Shown: piece by piece, positions 14,311-29,064 of the stretch
Numbering within the stretch: position 1 is the stretch's first letter
How the letters are laid out: the number at the start of each line of letters is the position of its first letter
Origin: Manduca sexta
Taxonomy: Eukaryota; Arthropoda; Insecta; Lepidoptera; Sphingidae
NCBI RefSeq assembly: GCF_014839805.1
Contig: NC_051130.1
Location: 8,618,001 to 8,682,000, forward strand
DNA: 64,000 nt
Reading direction: 5' to 3'
Program-made: the position numbers and the translations under genes
Notes under the pieces: generated by a model
What the model was told of the DNA's origin: nothing
Database searches by the model: none
The model's input: the letters and a program-made list of their open reading frames with translations, nothing else

Positions 14311-14989
14311 AAAGCTAATAAGAAGATCAAATTAAGTAAAAAATTGTGACAATAAGTATATTGTAATGTACGTAGTCACTTACGCTGAAGTTGTTGACAG
14401 GCAACGAAGCACCTTTATTTATATTATATATCGATATTTATTCGATATTTCACATCGATAATCGTGATCGTTGCGATCGGCTCGCAATTTGCAACGATCG
14501 CTAGATGGCGGTTCGAGGAAACCGCGCGCGGCATCACGGCGCACTCGCGCACCATACCTCTATAATTTATTACTTATTTCCCAGTAATTGCACCCTTGCC
14601 GCCCTCTTCTAAATGTTTCTGGTACTTAGCGTGCAAGCTGCTTGTACATTGTTTGTCGTGTATTTATGTATGACATTTTGGCGGACTTCGTTGATATTTA
14701 GCTATCGTAGCCAGTATTGACATTGGAAAGACACAAGGATGTCATTTTCATTTGATTATTATAAACGGGCAATACTATAAATTGACCTAATATAAACGTG
14801 AATGAGTTTTAATGGTTTATGTGGGTTTTAGTTCTCAGGTTGTACAATTAAAATTTGTAAAGGAATTACGATAAAGAAATCCTAAAGATTAAATTCATAC
14901 GACGTACGATCGCTCGCATTCCGCCAATATGGATGAAGTTCAGAGTGCTGAGAGTTAACCAGTTTCAGCTACCTCCATATAGGGTTATT

Positions 14990-15145
14990 TTGACTTTGTA
15001 CACATCATCACGCATTTATCCCCGAAGGGGTATGCAGAGAGGTGCAACCAAGGCACCCACTTTTCGCCGAGTGTATTCCGTCCCAGGATGTGATAGGGGG
15101 CGAGCCTATCGTCATATCGGGCACAAATTCCAGAAAGCGTAATGT
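14990..15145 (-). mobile_element. tRNA-derived SINE, reversed partial copy
   Basis: Reads in reverse with CATCATCACGCATTTATCCC, GCACCCACTTTTCGCC and GGGGCGAGCCTATCGTCATA, matching the 3' body of the SINE. The B box end is absent. Confidence 0.65.
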
Positions 15146-15839
15146 TGCCGATGCGACGAATTCTCTTAGAGTAATAGTTACATTAGGGTGTGTATAATTA
15201 AAATGATTTTTAATTTTCATTTATTTTGTTAAAAAAATTACACTTTTTTATTGAAAAAAGGTGTTATTTTGAAGAAGTTATTAGTGGTTTCATTTATTCT
15301 AACGCTATGTTAAAAAACCTCTATATATGCAGAAACCAAATATAATGGTATAATCCTTAGCATGTCAAATAGTGGAAATACAAACTTAGCAAGAAATCTG
15401 CTTATCCACTGACGTAACTAAACCAATCGTTAATACCGACTTCTCTTTGATGCACCATTTACACATATTGACCGACTCATTATTATTGGATGAGTGAACT
15501 GAACGAATTCACTCGTAGTCACGCTACTTACCTACCAGAGAGTCAAACAGGGAGCGTCGATCGGTGGTCCGGTTCAAATCTACTTTCTATTTGACATAAC
15601 ATTAATAGGTTTGATTGGAACTTCTTAAATACGTTGTACGTCTGCGTAATTTGGTAGATCAAGTAGCTGTTTGACTATTGGCTTCACTTAATGAGGTTTT
15701 TGGTGTTCGTGGGAATGGAAAGCAATTAATTTAGTATCTGAGTGTTGGCTTTGGATACTTCGTAGAGGTTTTATCGCGGTTTGGACATGGTGTTTATAGT
15801 GTATTTTTTGTTAGATTTAAACAATTACAGATGTTCTTC

Positions 15840-15990
15840 AGTGAGGAAGAACGAAATTTTCCCAAAAGGGAACCAGATACAACTTATAGGTATAATATGC
15901 ATAAATGCGGTGGAAATTGTTCTAATGATTTGATTTTACATGAATTACGAAAGAGAAGCCGGCAGTAATCGGGCTATATGGACCCTTCGG
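15840..15990 (+). repeat. dispersed repeat family I, copy 1
   Basis: Shares TAATATGCATAAAT, TTGTTCTAATGAT, GAAGCCGGCAG and ATCGGGCTATATGGACCCTT with 48890-49035. Non-coding. Confidence 0.5.
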
Positions 15991-16989
15991 CACTGCCCTT
16001 TTGTCTTAATTCTTAACGAATATTTATTAAGTAAAATTATTGGTGAATGCCGTAAATTCTTTCCTACAACGCTGGCTGAATTTGAGAACAGTACGTTTTT
16101 AAAATTATGTCACATACGAGTTCACAGCGTTGTACACATATCAAGATGTGATCCACGCAATCTAGATGTCATTAGATGATTATTTTAATTTTACACGTAA
16201 TTACTGTGATTATGACAGCGGTGTTCTTTTAAACAACAGATTATTACCTATTTTCAAAATTCTTTGAAATTCAGTTCGTATTTTCAGTTTCTTTGTTCGT
16301 ATCTTCCAGATATTTTGATATTTTTTAACTGACTTCAAAAAAAGGAGGAGGTTCTCAATTCGACTGTATGCTTTTTTTTAGTAATTGAAATGATTCTGTT
16401 GATTCTAGAAATACCGAATGTATATGATTTTAAAATTAATATCTTTAAACTGTTTGACAATAAAATATTATACTAGTATTAGTCAAGTAATCACTGCGTA
16501 AAATCTATTTATAACAATTTATTAAGTGTATGCGAACACCATAAAATGACGTCAGAACCTCGACAAATTGCAAACATTCGTTGTTTTAGAATGAAATCAA
16601 ACATATTATTAAAACAGCGTGTTAAATTTATAAACGAAAAACTTGGAATGAAATAGTCGTGTGTTGTAATAGTCTAATTCCAGAGAAATAGAATAATACA
16701 GGCGGAGGTCACATGTTTGGCGAGCGAGCCACTCTATACCGTGCATTTTGGGGTAACACGATATCTGACGTTTGATTTATTTCATCTTTAATGTTGTTTA
16801 TTAGTAAATTTTGATTTCACAAATTTCGCATTTGTAATATCTGTGTTATCTGAGTTCTGACAGTCGGTATTGGTAAATGTTTGAATGGTATTACCAATAT
16901 AGCTTATTTCTTTGCTAATTTGATTGTTAATCACTAATATTACATTAATCCTTCATGCTTACGGCATAATTGTAAAATAGTTTACACAA

Positions 16990-17240
16990 TAATTCTGCTG
17001 CCCAGCAGCAGTGTATGGTCACTGTTGTGTTCCGGTTCGATGGACATGTAACTGCTGGAGATATTAAGACTTAACGTCTAATGTCTCAGGATGGCGAGCA
17101 CGTGTAATATCAAAAAAAAATTTGTAGCTCAAGGTGTGTTGGATGGTGTTTCTGCTGTTTATGAGCAGTCGTATTGTTTACCATCAGGCGAACGGCAAGC
17201 TCATCTCGTCATTCAAAGCAATAAAAAAAAAACACTTCCT
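16990..17240 (-). repeat. dispersed repeat family E, copy 2
   Basis: The reverse of copy 1: GTTGTGTTCCGGTTCGATGG, TCTCAGGATGGCGAGCACGT and CATCAGGCGAACGGCAAGCT, with an A-rich tract at the end. Confidence 0.6.
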
Positions 17241-20200
17241 ACGGTAGCAAATGTAAAAATGAATTTATCAAAGAATCAAGCTCGAGAGAGTTGCATCTCT
17301 CCGGAACATTTGCCGACTGGCCCATTTCTACAAACACTAATTCCCTCCTGCCTGTGTTTATAAATAAAAATGTACCTCGATTAGCTCTGGTCATTAATCA
17401 TCCGTTCTATAGTGTCACAACACGTCTATGCTTTCTGATCTCAATACTCGAAACTGCTTTCCAAAGTTCATACGAGCTGGAAGCTAATTGCTTTTGAATG
17501 ATTATATTTCTTCCATAACGATTATAAAAGAAGAAAGAAAGATTTGTTTTCTTAAGGTGAACCTATTGTAATAATTAATTGTCCCGATAAAATTAGAACG
17601 TCTTTTTGTAGAACTAATAGTGAGGTTTAAGGAAGTGTTGCGTTCTATTGTGGTTTATCAATACCTGATATTTCGTGTTTGAAAAATTTTAAAATTACAA
17701 TTTTATAAAGCTGTTACATCATTAACTGGTGTGGTAACTTGGTTTATTAGTCTGTTTTATTTACGATCTTTTTGGACTTCCCTTTCATAATGTTATTGTT
17801 AATTCCACAATGTGGTTTATTAGTTTTAACTCACAAAACTTAATACAATAAAAATATTACATAATCGAAACCACAATAGCTCATATTTATTATTGGGTTG
17901 GGGAATTTGGCTGCGTTCCAAGCGATTATTACACGTTTTCCGTGGTCTTTATCAAAACTATGATTTATTACGTATATATTTTCTTTTCGTAATTTATGTG
18001 AGGATAAATTATACTTTCTTTTTAATTGTATATCGGTTTACATGTTTTTTACATTACGCTTTTCATAAATCAAATTTAAAATATATTTTTTTTTATATTG
18101 CATTAAGCTAGAGTGTTACAAAACTACTTCTAGATGCAATAACCTTGATTTTCTTAATTTGTTTTGATGTTTAGAATTCTTCATGCCACAGAAATATTGG
18201 AATAAACTGTAAAATGAGCTGTAATAACCACGTTTCCCCAGTAAGGACTTGTATTTACGTTGAAATAAATAAAATGCCTTTGGCGCAGTGCCAAGAATGG
18301 CGTCAGCGTCCCGTGCAATTCGTACTTAGATGTTTGTATTCGATTCGCAACGACTCATCAATGGATTTTATGCGGAGCATTGTTTCAGCAATGATTTACA
18401 ACACTTCTTTGATCAAAGGCTAACTGCGGCCATTACATTTGTTTCGCGGGAATGATATTAATCAAACACATTTATTGCGGTCGCATTAAATTAACTGCCG
18501 TAGATTAAGTGTGTGTTCTTGGAACCGGTGGCTATCAAATATTTACAACAATAAACCAGTTGAGTGTTGTACTTCCCTGATTCTGGTGCCATCGGAACGT
18601 GCCCACCACAATAACCGCTACGTCATATTTCTGGAGTGTGGCCAATGCTTTATGAGCACTTACGATTATGGCTTTGGATACAATAATGACATTTACTTCC
18701 ATCACGACTTTTTGATCATGTTATCTAGATTTGTGAGCTGTTGTCACAGATGTTGCTTCTCTTCACAAAACAAAGAGGCAATCAAAGAATTCAGCCGGCA
18801 AACAAGAAGATACGAAATCTCCCGCGACGTCTGTCAAATTAGCATCACAAACGAAAATAGCGTCATTCTAATTATTTTGATGACTCAACCGAAATACAAT
18901 TAATCTTGCCGCTTCTGTGAACTGTCCCAGTGACGGACGGACGAAAATATCGTCGCATTTCGCGATAAATAAACTTGTGTGTCGAATATCGGATTTCGAT
19001 TCCATCGGTGCTGCGTATCAAAGATTTTATACGCGTGTTAGATGGCGAGCAGCCGAGCGCAGTGCCGCCTCGCCCGAGCACTAACTCCACATCGGAATAG
19101 ATGCATCAGCTGCCAAAATGATGTGTTTAATGTGCTAATGAATTAACACACTTCTTAGAATGTGGACCGGTTCAATATTTCACCAATAAAAGTCGCATTA
19201 CATTTATTAATATGATGTCCACTCCATCGTATGAAAACAATTCAAATGATTCTCATTCATCAGAAAATACATTTTTAATTAAAGACATTTTTCTTTATTT
19301 ACGAAGAGAAAAAATGTTGATGCATGTACAATGATGTCGCCGGTTTGACAAATATTGATTACTTTCGCGTCATTTAATGTTACAGGGTTATGTGTCAGCA
19401 TTGAGATGATCTTGTCTCTGCAATATTTAGATCTTACGTGTCAACAAAATCAGTATAAAAAAATAACTATCAGATTTTATAACATAACATTTTAAAACCA
19501 TCCAAGACATGCATATTCTTTTACCCAAGTCCCAAAATTAGCAACATCTGTCAACTTCACAATTTGTGAAATTTAATTTGAATGTAATTGTATATCTGAC
19601 GTTCAATATATCTAAGAAGACGTACCGGAAATCAGCTGTCGTATCCTGATTCTTACTGGGAGATCGGCCAATGGTATTACATTAGATAGGTCCAGTTCTC
19701 ACTAGTGATTGGTAAGCCGAGACCGCCGGAACACTGTTTAGCCGTATAATGCTTAGTAATAATAGATTTGGTATGAACTACATTAGGATTGTTGGTGATT
19801 TACTTTATCGTACGTGGATCTGTCTCCCAAATGAAGTAACATTTGAAAATGAACTGAATTTCCAGAAAACCTTCACAGCTCTTAATAGCACATACTGTTC
19901 GTGTTTGACAGAAGTGTATTTTCAACTATCGGGGGCAGTATTATTAATTGTTTGAGAAGTCGTCCTCGGCATGGCCGTCTGGATCGCGTCTAGCGTCAAT
20001 CGCATCGTAAATCAAACCGAGAAACCACGTTACATCCATAATAAAAATACACAATAACTTCGGATCAAAATCTCATTAAGCATGATTTTAATCCCGGCGC
20101 GGTTTACGACGGTGTAAAAGTTGATTAATAACTTTGTGCGGGTCTGATAGAGGTCGGACAATGTTGCGTTGACCCATATACGGGGTTCGCATTGTTGCGA

Positions 20201-22716
20201 TTATTTTGGCGGGCTCGCCAGACGAAACATGCGTGACTCATTGATCAAGGTCTTTACGTGAAATTGCAGCTTTGGGACTGTTACGTTTTTGTCTTTGTTT
20301 TTGTACAATAACACTTTAAGTTTGGTATTTATGTTACGTTTATATTTTCGGGTGCTGTATCTTTGAAAATGTTTTAGTTATATGACAGTTGTCGGTTTTG
20401 ATTTTGACAGGAATACAAGGGTGGACTCCATTGAATAGTGAAAAACATATTTAGAAAACGTTTCAAGATTTTATGCTTTCTGAGTGAGATTGTTATACCA
20501 GTTTCCTTGCTCTATTTGGGTATTTTTATGCGATTCATCTATCCTACTGCGTAACCAAATTATTTGCGCTTGGAAGAAAAGAGTTAGTGAAATCTTCAAT
20601 GTCGATAAGTGAATCTCCTAAGCCGAAATTTTCAATTAATTATAATCGTGCTTCTAATTGGTCAATTGTTTTACTGATACAATTAATGCGTTTTGCACTA
20701 ACTACAATTAATACTAACCCACATGAAGCGTGCAATCAGACAAGTGGGTGTGACAATAGTTCGTTAGCTCCCTCGTGCCGTCAATCCACGTTGTTTTTAT
20801 GTGTTTTCAGTAAGAATAAATATCACGTGATTACGTGAACGTTTGAGACGATCCAGTCGGCCGACAATTCACGATTCGTCACATGGTTTGGTAATCTGGC
20901 AAGACATCGTACATATTATAATACTCGTACCAATTTTTTTTTGACTACAAAAGTTATTTTTATTAACGTTACTATCGTTTATTAAACAATATTTTTACAC
21001 TTTCCATAATTCCAAAATACCATAATTCAGTTTTTAAATTTCCCCAGTATTGTTTATAGTGTAAACACCTCATTTAACCGGTGAGTGCGAACGAAATGCA
21101 ACACTCCATTCTCGTTACCGATCGAATTTATTCATCTGACACATATTTTATTGTTGCGTCGGACAGGGTCGGCCCGCCGCGGGGCCCAATAAAATCATAC
21201 GAATAAATACACCACAGATCGAGCCGTAATTAAAAACATAACTTATTAATAATCGTTTATTAACGCTTGCGGGTTTCGCGCCTTCCTCTTGATTGGTGTA
21301 ATGTGGTTTAAATTGATGGTGAAGTTTTTGAAGATATATTTTTTGCTTCATATACGCAATAAAGCCAATAAAAAAGTACTTTTATTCAAAGTGAGTTGAA
21401 TAAAATTTTGAATGTACAAAAAACTATATTTTGTCCATCAATCCGGAGAAGCATGTTCCCTTAAATCATGTTTTAAAATAAAAACTTATTCAGAAACGAT
21501 TGATGCTTATTTATTTTTATTGGATTCTCGATATTGCAAATTCGTTGTCGGTCTGTGGTCCCGAGCGAATAAAATTTCGAATGCGCGTTGAAGAAAAAGA
21601 AAATAACAATGTTTTATTACAATTCCGATTAAAAGATGATTTAAATTAACCAAAAAGGAAAGAATTTTAATTGGTATATGTATAATATTGATGAAGGTAT
21701 AGGCTCAACATTGATCAAGAGGTTGGAGGAATTAAACAAATTAAGGCAAAGGAAATACGATCAATAGACCGTCTATATTACTTTATAAAATTGTATCCGT
21801 AGTCTAAAACTAGCCAGAAACAAAACGAAACAATCGAATCACACACAAATGCACGAAACTCGGTCGGCTTTATAAATCAAACTTTATGAGTAGTTGCGTG
21901 AAGTCCACTTTTATATGTGAATTGCATTGCAATAATAAAATTCGTCCCTCGAAACAACAATAGTTGTGAAGGCGAGAAGAGAACAATAAACCGCTTGATT
22001 TATTTTAATAAAGTAATTTATGGGCTCATACAAATTGGTGCCGTCATGTGCCTGTATCGAGTATCGGCGTTCGATGAAATCATTGTCGATATATCGATAT
22101 TGGTACGCGCGTATATTTTACTTATGCTTTGACGTATTTTATTTTGTGTTATGGCTGGCTTAATTGTTTTTTATTTTTACTAGTATATCATCAGACGACT
22201 GGTTTAGTGAGAAAGACAAAATTAGAAACAAATTGTATTATTAATTCAAATTGTTAACATGTTGAGTAATGGTGTGTAAGTTATACCAAGTTAGCACTAC
22301 ATTTATCGCGCGCAAGTCAGCTCGATCGCGAGATCCCTCCACTGATAACTCATCTCTTTAGCTCGTAAATCGAAACAGGGACCATAACTCGCGCGGCTTA
22401 ATTACGAATAAATAAATAAATAATTGAATGTGAGCGGCCGCGGGCCTAATCGATCGTGTCCGGAGATGTCCGCGGTGTCCGGAGTGTCGAGGTGCTAACA
22501 AGGGCCCGTAGCGCCCGGCCCGTTCCCTTCGTCCGCTACTGGCAATGATAACGCAATTGGGTGCGAAATTTATTAGTTTCGTTTGTAATTGATTTTACAT
22601 TTGTTATACAGGTGTGATACGAATGTTGTTTGGGTCAGGAACTCTGTTTGTGGGTATGAGTGTGAATTTCAATTAGTTAAGTCCATTTTATTAATGTAGC
22701 GACTTGATTGAATATT
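17241..22716. other. noncoding DNA
   Basis: No supported gene. The 130-codon frame at 18511-18903 is Cys/Ser-rich without family resemblance or conserved neighbours. GC-richer patches near 19000 and 22430-22530 are unassigned. Confidence 0.45.
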
Positions 22717-22724
22717 ATTTGAAT

Positions 22725-23002
22725 CAGAGGCGGCTTTACCTATTGTGCAGAGTGTGCGCTGCACACGAGCGCAGTGTGTTAAGGAGGCGCTACACACGAC
22801 ACTTTCAAAGAAACATGCGTTGCTCGCGACACTGGCTGTCACAAACAACCTGCGCCCGTGCTAAGGCCGGCGAGCGGCTTCTTTACTTTAATAACTTTTG
22901 ATTTAATATTTATTATCAAATTTATTAAAGATTGCCTTATCTCCTAGGAGGCGCGAAGGAATTGATTGCACACGGGCGGCACATGACCTAGAGCCGCCTC
23001 CT
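22725..23002. mobile_element. hAT-like MITE with 8-bp target duplication
   Basis: A 278-bp element starts CAGAGGCGGCTTTACC and ends with the near-inverse of AGGAGGCGGCTCTAGG. ATTTGAAT lies directly on both sides (22717-22724 and 23003-23010). A CAG-type start, a GGCGGCT core and an 8-bp duplication fit hAT superfamily MITEs. There is no transposase, so it is non-autonomous. Confidence 0.85.
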
Positions 23003-24924
23003 ATTTGAATTTTATGAAGTAATGTTACGAAATAACTGTAACCACACAAAAATATCCAAAAACGAGCGCGAAGATCAAAGCAGTCGAGGTCAAGAGTCAA
23101 CGCCGGCACCAAACTGTAATCGATACACTCCCAAGATAGAATGTCGCGGAAGCATTGTTCTCTTCATTCCATTTTTCCCGCCAGACGATTGACGCGTATC
23201 CATTTCCTCGGCCGAGAATAGTATACACAATCCCCGCTTCTATAAAATAAAGGGCATCACTCGTCACTGGACCGCCATCGAAATATACTGACGAGATGTC
23301 ACTGATTGCCGCTCGTTAGAGGTAATTAGCTCACAGATCACTCACCGCTGTCTATTTTCGAAAATCATTTATAACATTATGATGGTTCGCGAAAAATCCC
23401 AATTGTTTGTCGCCGCGGCAACCTTGCTTGACGGAAATATTGCGGCCTACACGCATTGTGTTCTGTCATGATGTTTTTAATTTTATTTATAGTCTACCAA
23501 TCCGGTGATGGCTGACCCGTATTATTAGGGTTTGATTTTTCACTCGAATGTTTTTGGTTGGAAAACCTAGGATCAGTAATGATTATTACATATATTTATG
23601 TGGTTTTATTCCTTGTATAGGTTAATTTGAAGGAAACATAAGAGATTTGGGAATCAATGCTCACTGTCATTATATGAACAGGCCTATTATGATGAGAAGA
23701 AAACACGTTTGAATTTGATGAGCAACTTAAAATATCAGATCAAGACGTTCGACAAATCGCATCTATCTAATCCTAAAGCATTAAACATCTTCACTCATAC
23801 GATTTCTCTTAAAAACGTTTAATCTTACATCCACCTACGTAGTCACAGCGGAACTGACAAATTTAAATCCTCCACTTAATTGAAAGCCAAATCCAGGTCG
23901 GTGCGAAGGTGATCTTGATGGATGAGCAGTTAAATTATCTTCCCCCCCACTAGCGCTAACGACTCGCTGGCCAAAAGTGATTATTTATAATGTGTTGACA
24001 GCACTTCCGAGTTTATATTCCGTGATTTAACCGCTTCTTGATTGAGATCTACAACTATTTTTGAGTTTTTTTCATGATTCATCTGTTGGAATTGTGCAAT
24101 TAGTACGATTTGTCTGGATACAACGGTATAGTTATTGGTTGGTGTTTTTGTATCTATCAATTTTGATGTGGAATTGTAAAAATCGAAAAGACCTGAAAAA
24201 TTACAAATTTTGTGAATATTTGGATGTTTGTTAGAAGTAAACGCAGAATTGTGGATTCGGATGAAATGTCACATAGGTAGGCCATGTTCTTGATTAGCAT
24301 ATACCTTTTGTGCCGTTAATTTGCTCCTAAGCGTAGTGATGGATTTTAAATCTGATTTTTTAATATGTGGCGATGACGTTCAGTATTTTAGGGACTTTTG
24401 TAGAGGAAAAGGCTTTTCAAGCGTATGAAGCCGCGAGCAACGCCTAGTATATTATAATTATATAAAAGGATGTGAAGGAAAGTTATCCCATGAGATAATT
24501 TGCTTGTGTAAAGGCCGTAAAGAATAGGATTTTTTTCTTCATAAGATAGAAAAGGCGACAAATCTATCTCAAACTTTCGAAATAAATACAATCACATAAA
24601 ATCTTAATAGCTTTTTATCGAATTTCTAAACATTCTAAGAAGTAGTCTTTCGTATACACTTCATAGTTTAAGTTTTACCGTCTAAACTATCAATACTAAA
24701 CAGAATTTGAAAATTCGATTTGAAATTGCGTAAATTGTTGAACATTTTGCGAGTTTGATTTACACTGGTCGTCTCGGGGCCAGTTTTCATCCTACACTGT
24801 CGGTTGCACACAAAGACTATTAACTTAGAACAATCTGCTATTGTGTAAAATCTTTTACATACCGAAGAGGATCTAATGGGTAAATGTATAGTCTTATATA
24901 TGAAAACGATGTCCTGTGCTATCT

Positions 24925-25000
24925 CATTATCGACTTTTGGATTGCGGATTCGTAGACGTGGAAAGGAACATTGGGTTCGATTCCCAGATCTGGTACAATA
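24925..25000 (+). mobile_element. tRNA-derived SINE head, fragment
   Basis: A B box GGTTCGATTCC at 24974-24984 with flanking head sequence; the shared 3' body is not recognisable. Confidence 0.45.
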
Positions 25001-25879
25001 TTTTTAGAGTTTTTTTTACACGGTTTGCCCGACTACATGTTCTAGAGGCCATTCATGTCATCCAGATAGTCATAAAAGTGAGCCAAAACTGTTTTACAAT
25101 TAACTTGATTCGTTTGCGACAGCTCTATATTATGATGCTTTCTCTGTTTCTCCTCCTTTCTTATTTGGAGTAGTATAAGAGCAGATGGCAGAAGATATCC
25201 CGCAATTTTACGTTATAAAAATGTTCAAAGACTAGGAAATTGAATACTTTTAATATAAACAAGTGTCACGGAGATTCAAGTAAATATTTTATTTGTATAG
25301 AAATCTACTTCTATATCATTTTCTTCATGAACGAAGTTTGTGCCAACTTTGTTAAGTCTAGAAGTACGACATGCTACAAAAATATTTTGGTTTTATAACT
25401 TTTTTCATTGAACGTCATATTTAAGGCATTATTTATATTTGTCGTCCATATCCGGCGTGTCTATCTAAGTAGGCACCGGATGCGCGTTATCGTTGAAGTA
25501 CAGTGCGCCAACAATGTTCGCTGTATACATTTCTGAAGAGGTCACAGCTGTATATATGGACGGTTGTACATTATGTCATATCCGCAACATGCAATTATGT
25601 GTGCCTTTCCCACGGATGCGATACTTTGTTCATTGTAAACCGGGAAATTAAGGTTTCCCTTATGTTGCTTGAAATTTGCAGACGTTATGTTTGTTTGTCC
25701 GTTTAACGGACAAGGGTTGGAATTTCAAATGTGAACCATATTTCCAAAAAGTGAGGTTAGTTTTACTGTTGTATAATTCAAAGGTTGGTACGCCAGTAGG
25801 GACTATATTACATTGGCAAATCCAATTAGCAGTTTTGCTGGTGGTACTATATATTTTATATCCGCCCGGATAGCGAGTA

Positions 25880-26160
25880 CCGTACACAAGGTATTAAAAC
25901 CCGCCATAGTAGCCCAGGTAATCGTGTCGCGTTCCGAGATTATCCTATGTATATCCGGTTCCAACAGGCCGGCATAATTGCGTCGATTGTCGAGGGGTAA
26001 TCATCTCACGTCACTCGACATTCTATCAGACCCTACTCCACCTTCGACCAACAATACCAATCAATAATAATAGTGGTATTATTGAACGAAGCACTCCACT
26101 TACCACTGCATCTGATGCAGTGGGGTCTCTGCTGTGCACGTAAAAAAACAGTTTTTATTT
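25880..26160 (+). repeat. dispersed repeat family C, copy 2
   Basis: AAAACCCGCCATAGTAGCCC, CAACAGGCCGGCATAATTGC, GAGGGGTAATCATCTCACGT and a terminal GTGCACGTAAAAAAACAG. It is the longest copy, probably SINE-like, and abuts a family G element. Confidence 0.6.
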
Positions 26161-26164
26161 CTTA

Positions 26165-26355
26165 CTAGCTACCCGCCCCGGCTTCGCACGGGTGCAATGC
26201 TGACTATATAATGGATGTTATTATTATACATATAAACCTTCCTCATGAAACACTCTATCTATTAAAAAAACCGCATCAAAATCCGTTGCGTAGTTTTAAA
26301 GATTTAAGCATACATAGATAGGGACAGAGAAAGCGACTTTGTTTTATACTATGTA
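26165..26355 (+). repeat. family G element, short internally deleted copy
   Basis: Begins TACTAGCTACCCGCCCCGGC, keeps AAAATCCGTTGCGTAGTTTT and closes at TTTTATACTATGTAG. The middle is missing. Confidence 0.55.
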
Positions 26356-26589
26356 GTGATATTTTCTATAATCAGATATTAGATTTGAAGGCGTGTTGAA
26401 TGTCCCAATGATATATACAGGGGTGTAAGATCGGAGCCGGGTAGGCGGTGCGACCCGCCCTGATCCCCCGCCCGCCCAGCGTCTCTACTGGGCGTATCTA
26501 CCAGCTTTACTATTAAACTTCTATAACTATATGAGACAGGTACTTATATGCTTAATTAGTGTTTCATATATCGCTAGCTCACTATTACA

Positions 26590-26665
26590 AGGTTCTATGT
26601 TATACTTGATGTACAAATTGAATATATATCATATAATTTCTAGGCTTTTTCAGTGAAATATTATA
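26590..26665 (+). repeat. diverged repeat pair F, copy 2
   Basis: TTCTATGTTATACTTGATGT, ACAAATTGAATATATATCAT and TTTTTCAGTGAAA match copy 1. Confidence 0.4.
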
Positions 26666-29064
26666 TTAAGCTGTCGTAAAAAAGTCAATGTAGAGATTGT
26701 TAATTCCGATTCTTACAGGAGCATTTTTATTTAACAAAATATTCGGCGGATTATAATACTATTTAATTTATATATTAATATTTGTCTAGTACAGTTTTAT
26801 ATCAATATAGATATGTAGAGGCTCGGCGGGTGCCAGGAAGAGGCATTGATATAGTATCACAGATAAGCAAAATTCATAATCTAATATCGCATTCCAAAAC
26901 AATCGAATAACCACTATCATAACATTCCACAAACATTACTCCATCTATATTAATATTGAAGAAGTTTTCTAGGATATTGTTTTTCCGACTTTGATTATAT
27001 GATTTGTTATATTATGACGAAATTATACAAAATCATTATAAATTATAGCCTATGTGTTATTCTGATGTATAACTAATATTACCGTTCAGTAGTTTTTTCG
27101 TGAAAGAGGAACAAACATACATCCATCCTCACAAACTTTCGCATTTATATAAGTAGAATTTTTATATTAATAATCCTCAGAATTGTTTCCAAGATATTCA
27201 AAAGTTTCGACATCATAGCTCACGGTACAATATCAACTCCATAAAGTAAGAGTGAGGTATTGTCACGAGAATAACAAAAAATGAATATATCATTTTCCCC
27301 TTCGAGTATCGGTGGGCCAGGCAGGCCGTTTATGCTAATAGTTCATTGTGAGCAGTCATCAGGCCCCACACTGTCGTCCCGCTGCCCTTTGACTCCATTG
27401 TGTGTTTTTTGTCACCCCCAAGTATGATTATTTTATTTCCGTTATATGTTATAGCTTTTGTTGTCTCATGTACTTCATTAAAGCGTTTTTATACACGATT
27501 GTGTTTTATGGAAAGATGGCGTGTTAGTTTTTGTTTGTTGTGAATTTTGGAAATATTCATGTTGATGTATATTATTTATTTAAAGGAACAGCTCATAAAC
27601 ATCGATACCTGATTAATAAAAGGTTTCAAACAAAAAGCTAAACGTTTCAATTACGAGTCGTCACAGCATGCACACAATACAAAATTATATATATTGTGTT
27701 ATTAAATGTATATTGATATACATTGGATCTAATAGCTTAGACTTATAAGATCATCTCTATATTAAAAGTATGGCCTAATTTTTACAAATACTTTGCCAAT
27801 AAAGTGAGGAAGGTAGTACGAACATTCTGCTTCATATAATGAGAAACAATGGTCCCTCAAACCTCATCTCATAGTCAACGATCTTCTAATAAGAATCCGA
27901 AAATAAAAAACCGCTTCGTCACGACTGGGACGCCGGCTCGTAATTTATATTGTCATTCAAATAACATGACGGCCCAAACGCGGTGGCAGTTCCATACTCG
28001 ACACCTCATGCCAACAAACCTATTTTAAATAGGTATGAATGTTTTTTTAATTATTATGGAGTTTGGACAATTGGAAAAACAGTTGCTTTTGGGTCTAAAT
28101 CCAATTAAAAACATGCATATTGAATATTTGGATTGTTAAATTTTCTTATAGGATTGTATTGTCGTATGCATAAGTGATTGTGGTATTCATTTTCATTTCA
28201 AGCAATTATGCCCCAAAGTTCGATTCTGAACGATGTCGGCACACTTCCTATTTCTGCATGAATATTTTATGTCAAACCATAGCTCCGTAAACCGACTCTT
28301 TTGCGTAGACGGTAATGTTTATCTAAATGACACACATTACATCGCCACTCACGCGCAGTTTCGCATTACGATTTCTATTTGAAAATTTAATGAGGCTACT
28401 TTGTGATTGTAAAAAAACGTGTTTTCCACAACACCACATTGTAGCGACGATGCAAACATTGTACAAACGAACAAAAGGATGATAAAGAAAATTAAGGGTT
28501 TCCATAGCAATGATATTTTACGATAGCCGCGAGCGACAAAACAATGGTCATAAAAATAACTATAGGCAGAGATCGCGCACTTATAAACTTAGCCCACAAA
28601 GAACGCAGCGCTTTGAGACTTTTGAGGAGCTCTTCATTGTAACAAGCGGGAATGAACGAAATAGAACGATTTGATTCGGACGCGTCCGACCGTAATAACG
28701 TTTGTCGAAGTGTAATTACACACAGCGGCCACAACATTGTATGCAGAATACACGTTTTGACGGTCAATTTTCTCCGCACCCATAAAAAGCGCAAACATGA
28801 CTACGTTAATAATAAATTACACGCATCACACACGGACGATACTACCATTCGGACAACAACAAATGCCAATAATTACTTTCCAGATATTAAACGCAAGAAA
28901 GGGACGATCCGTTGTCCAATGCTCGCCGTGCGTGCGCCGAGCGAGGCGAAACAACTATCAGTCTTGATCGTCTATGAAAATTATTGATGTATAAATCTGA
29001 GCTCTCTCAGTCGCGTGATACCTCACGAATTATGTCTGTACATTAAATGAACGTTTTACTGTGC
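26666..29064. other. noncoding DNA
   Basis: No gene or repeat recognised. The frame at 28652-28987 overlaps an antisense frame and shows no domain. A moderately GC-rich patch near 27300-27420 is unassigned. Confidence 0.45.

Noticed and set aside
18511..18903. 130-codon open frame
   Set aside because: No recognisable domain and no supporting context; treated as chance.
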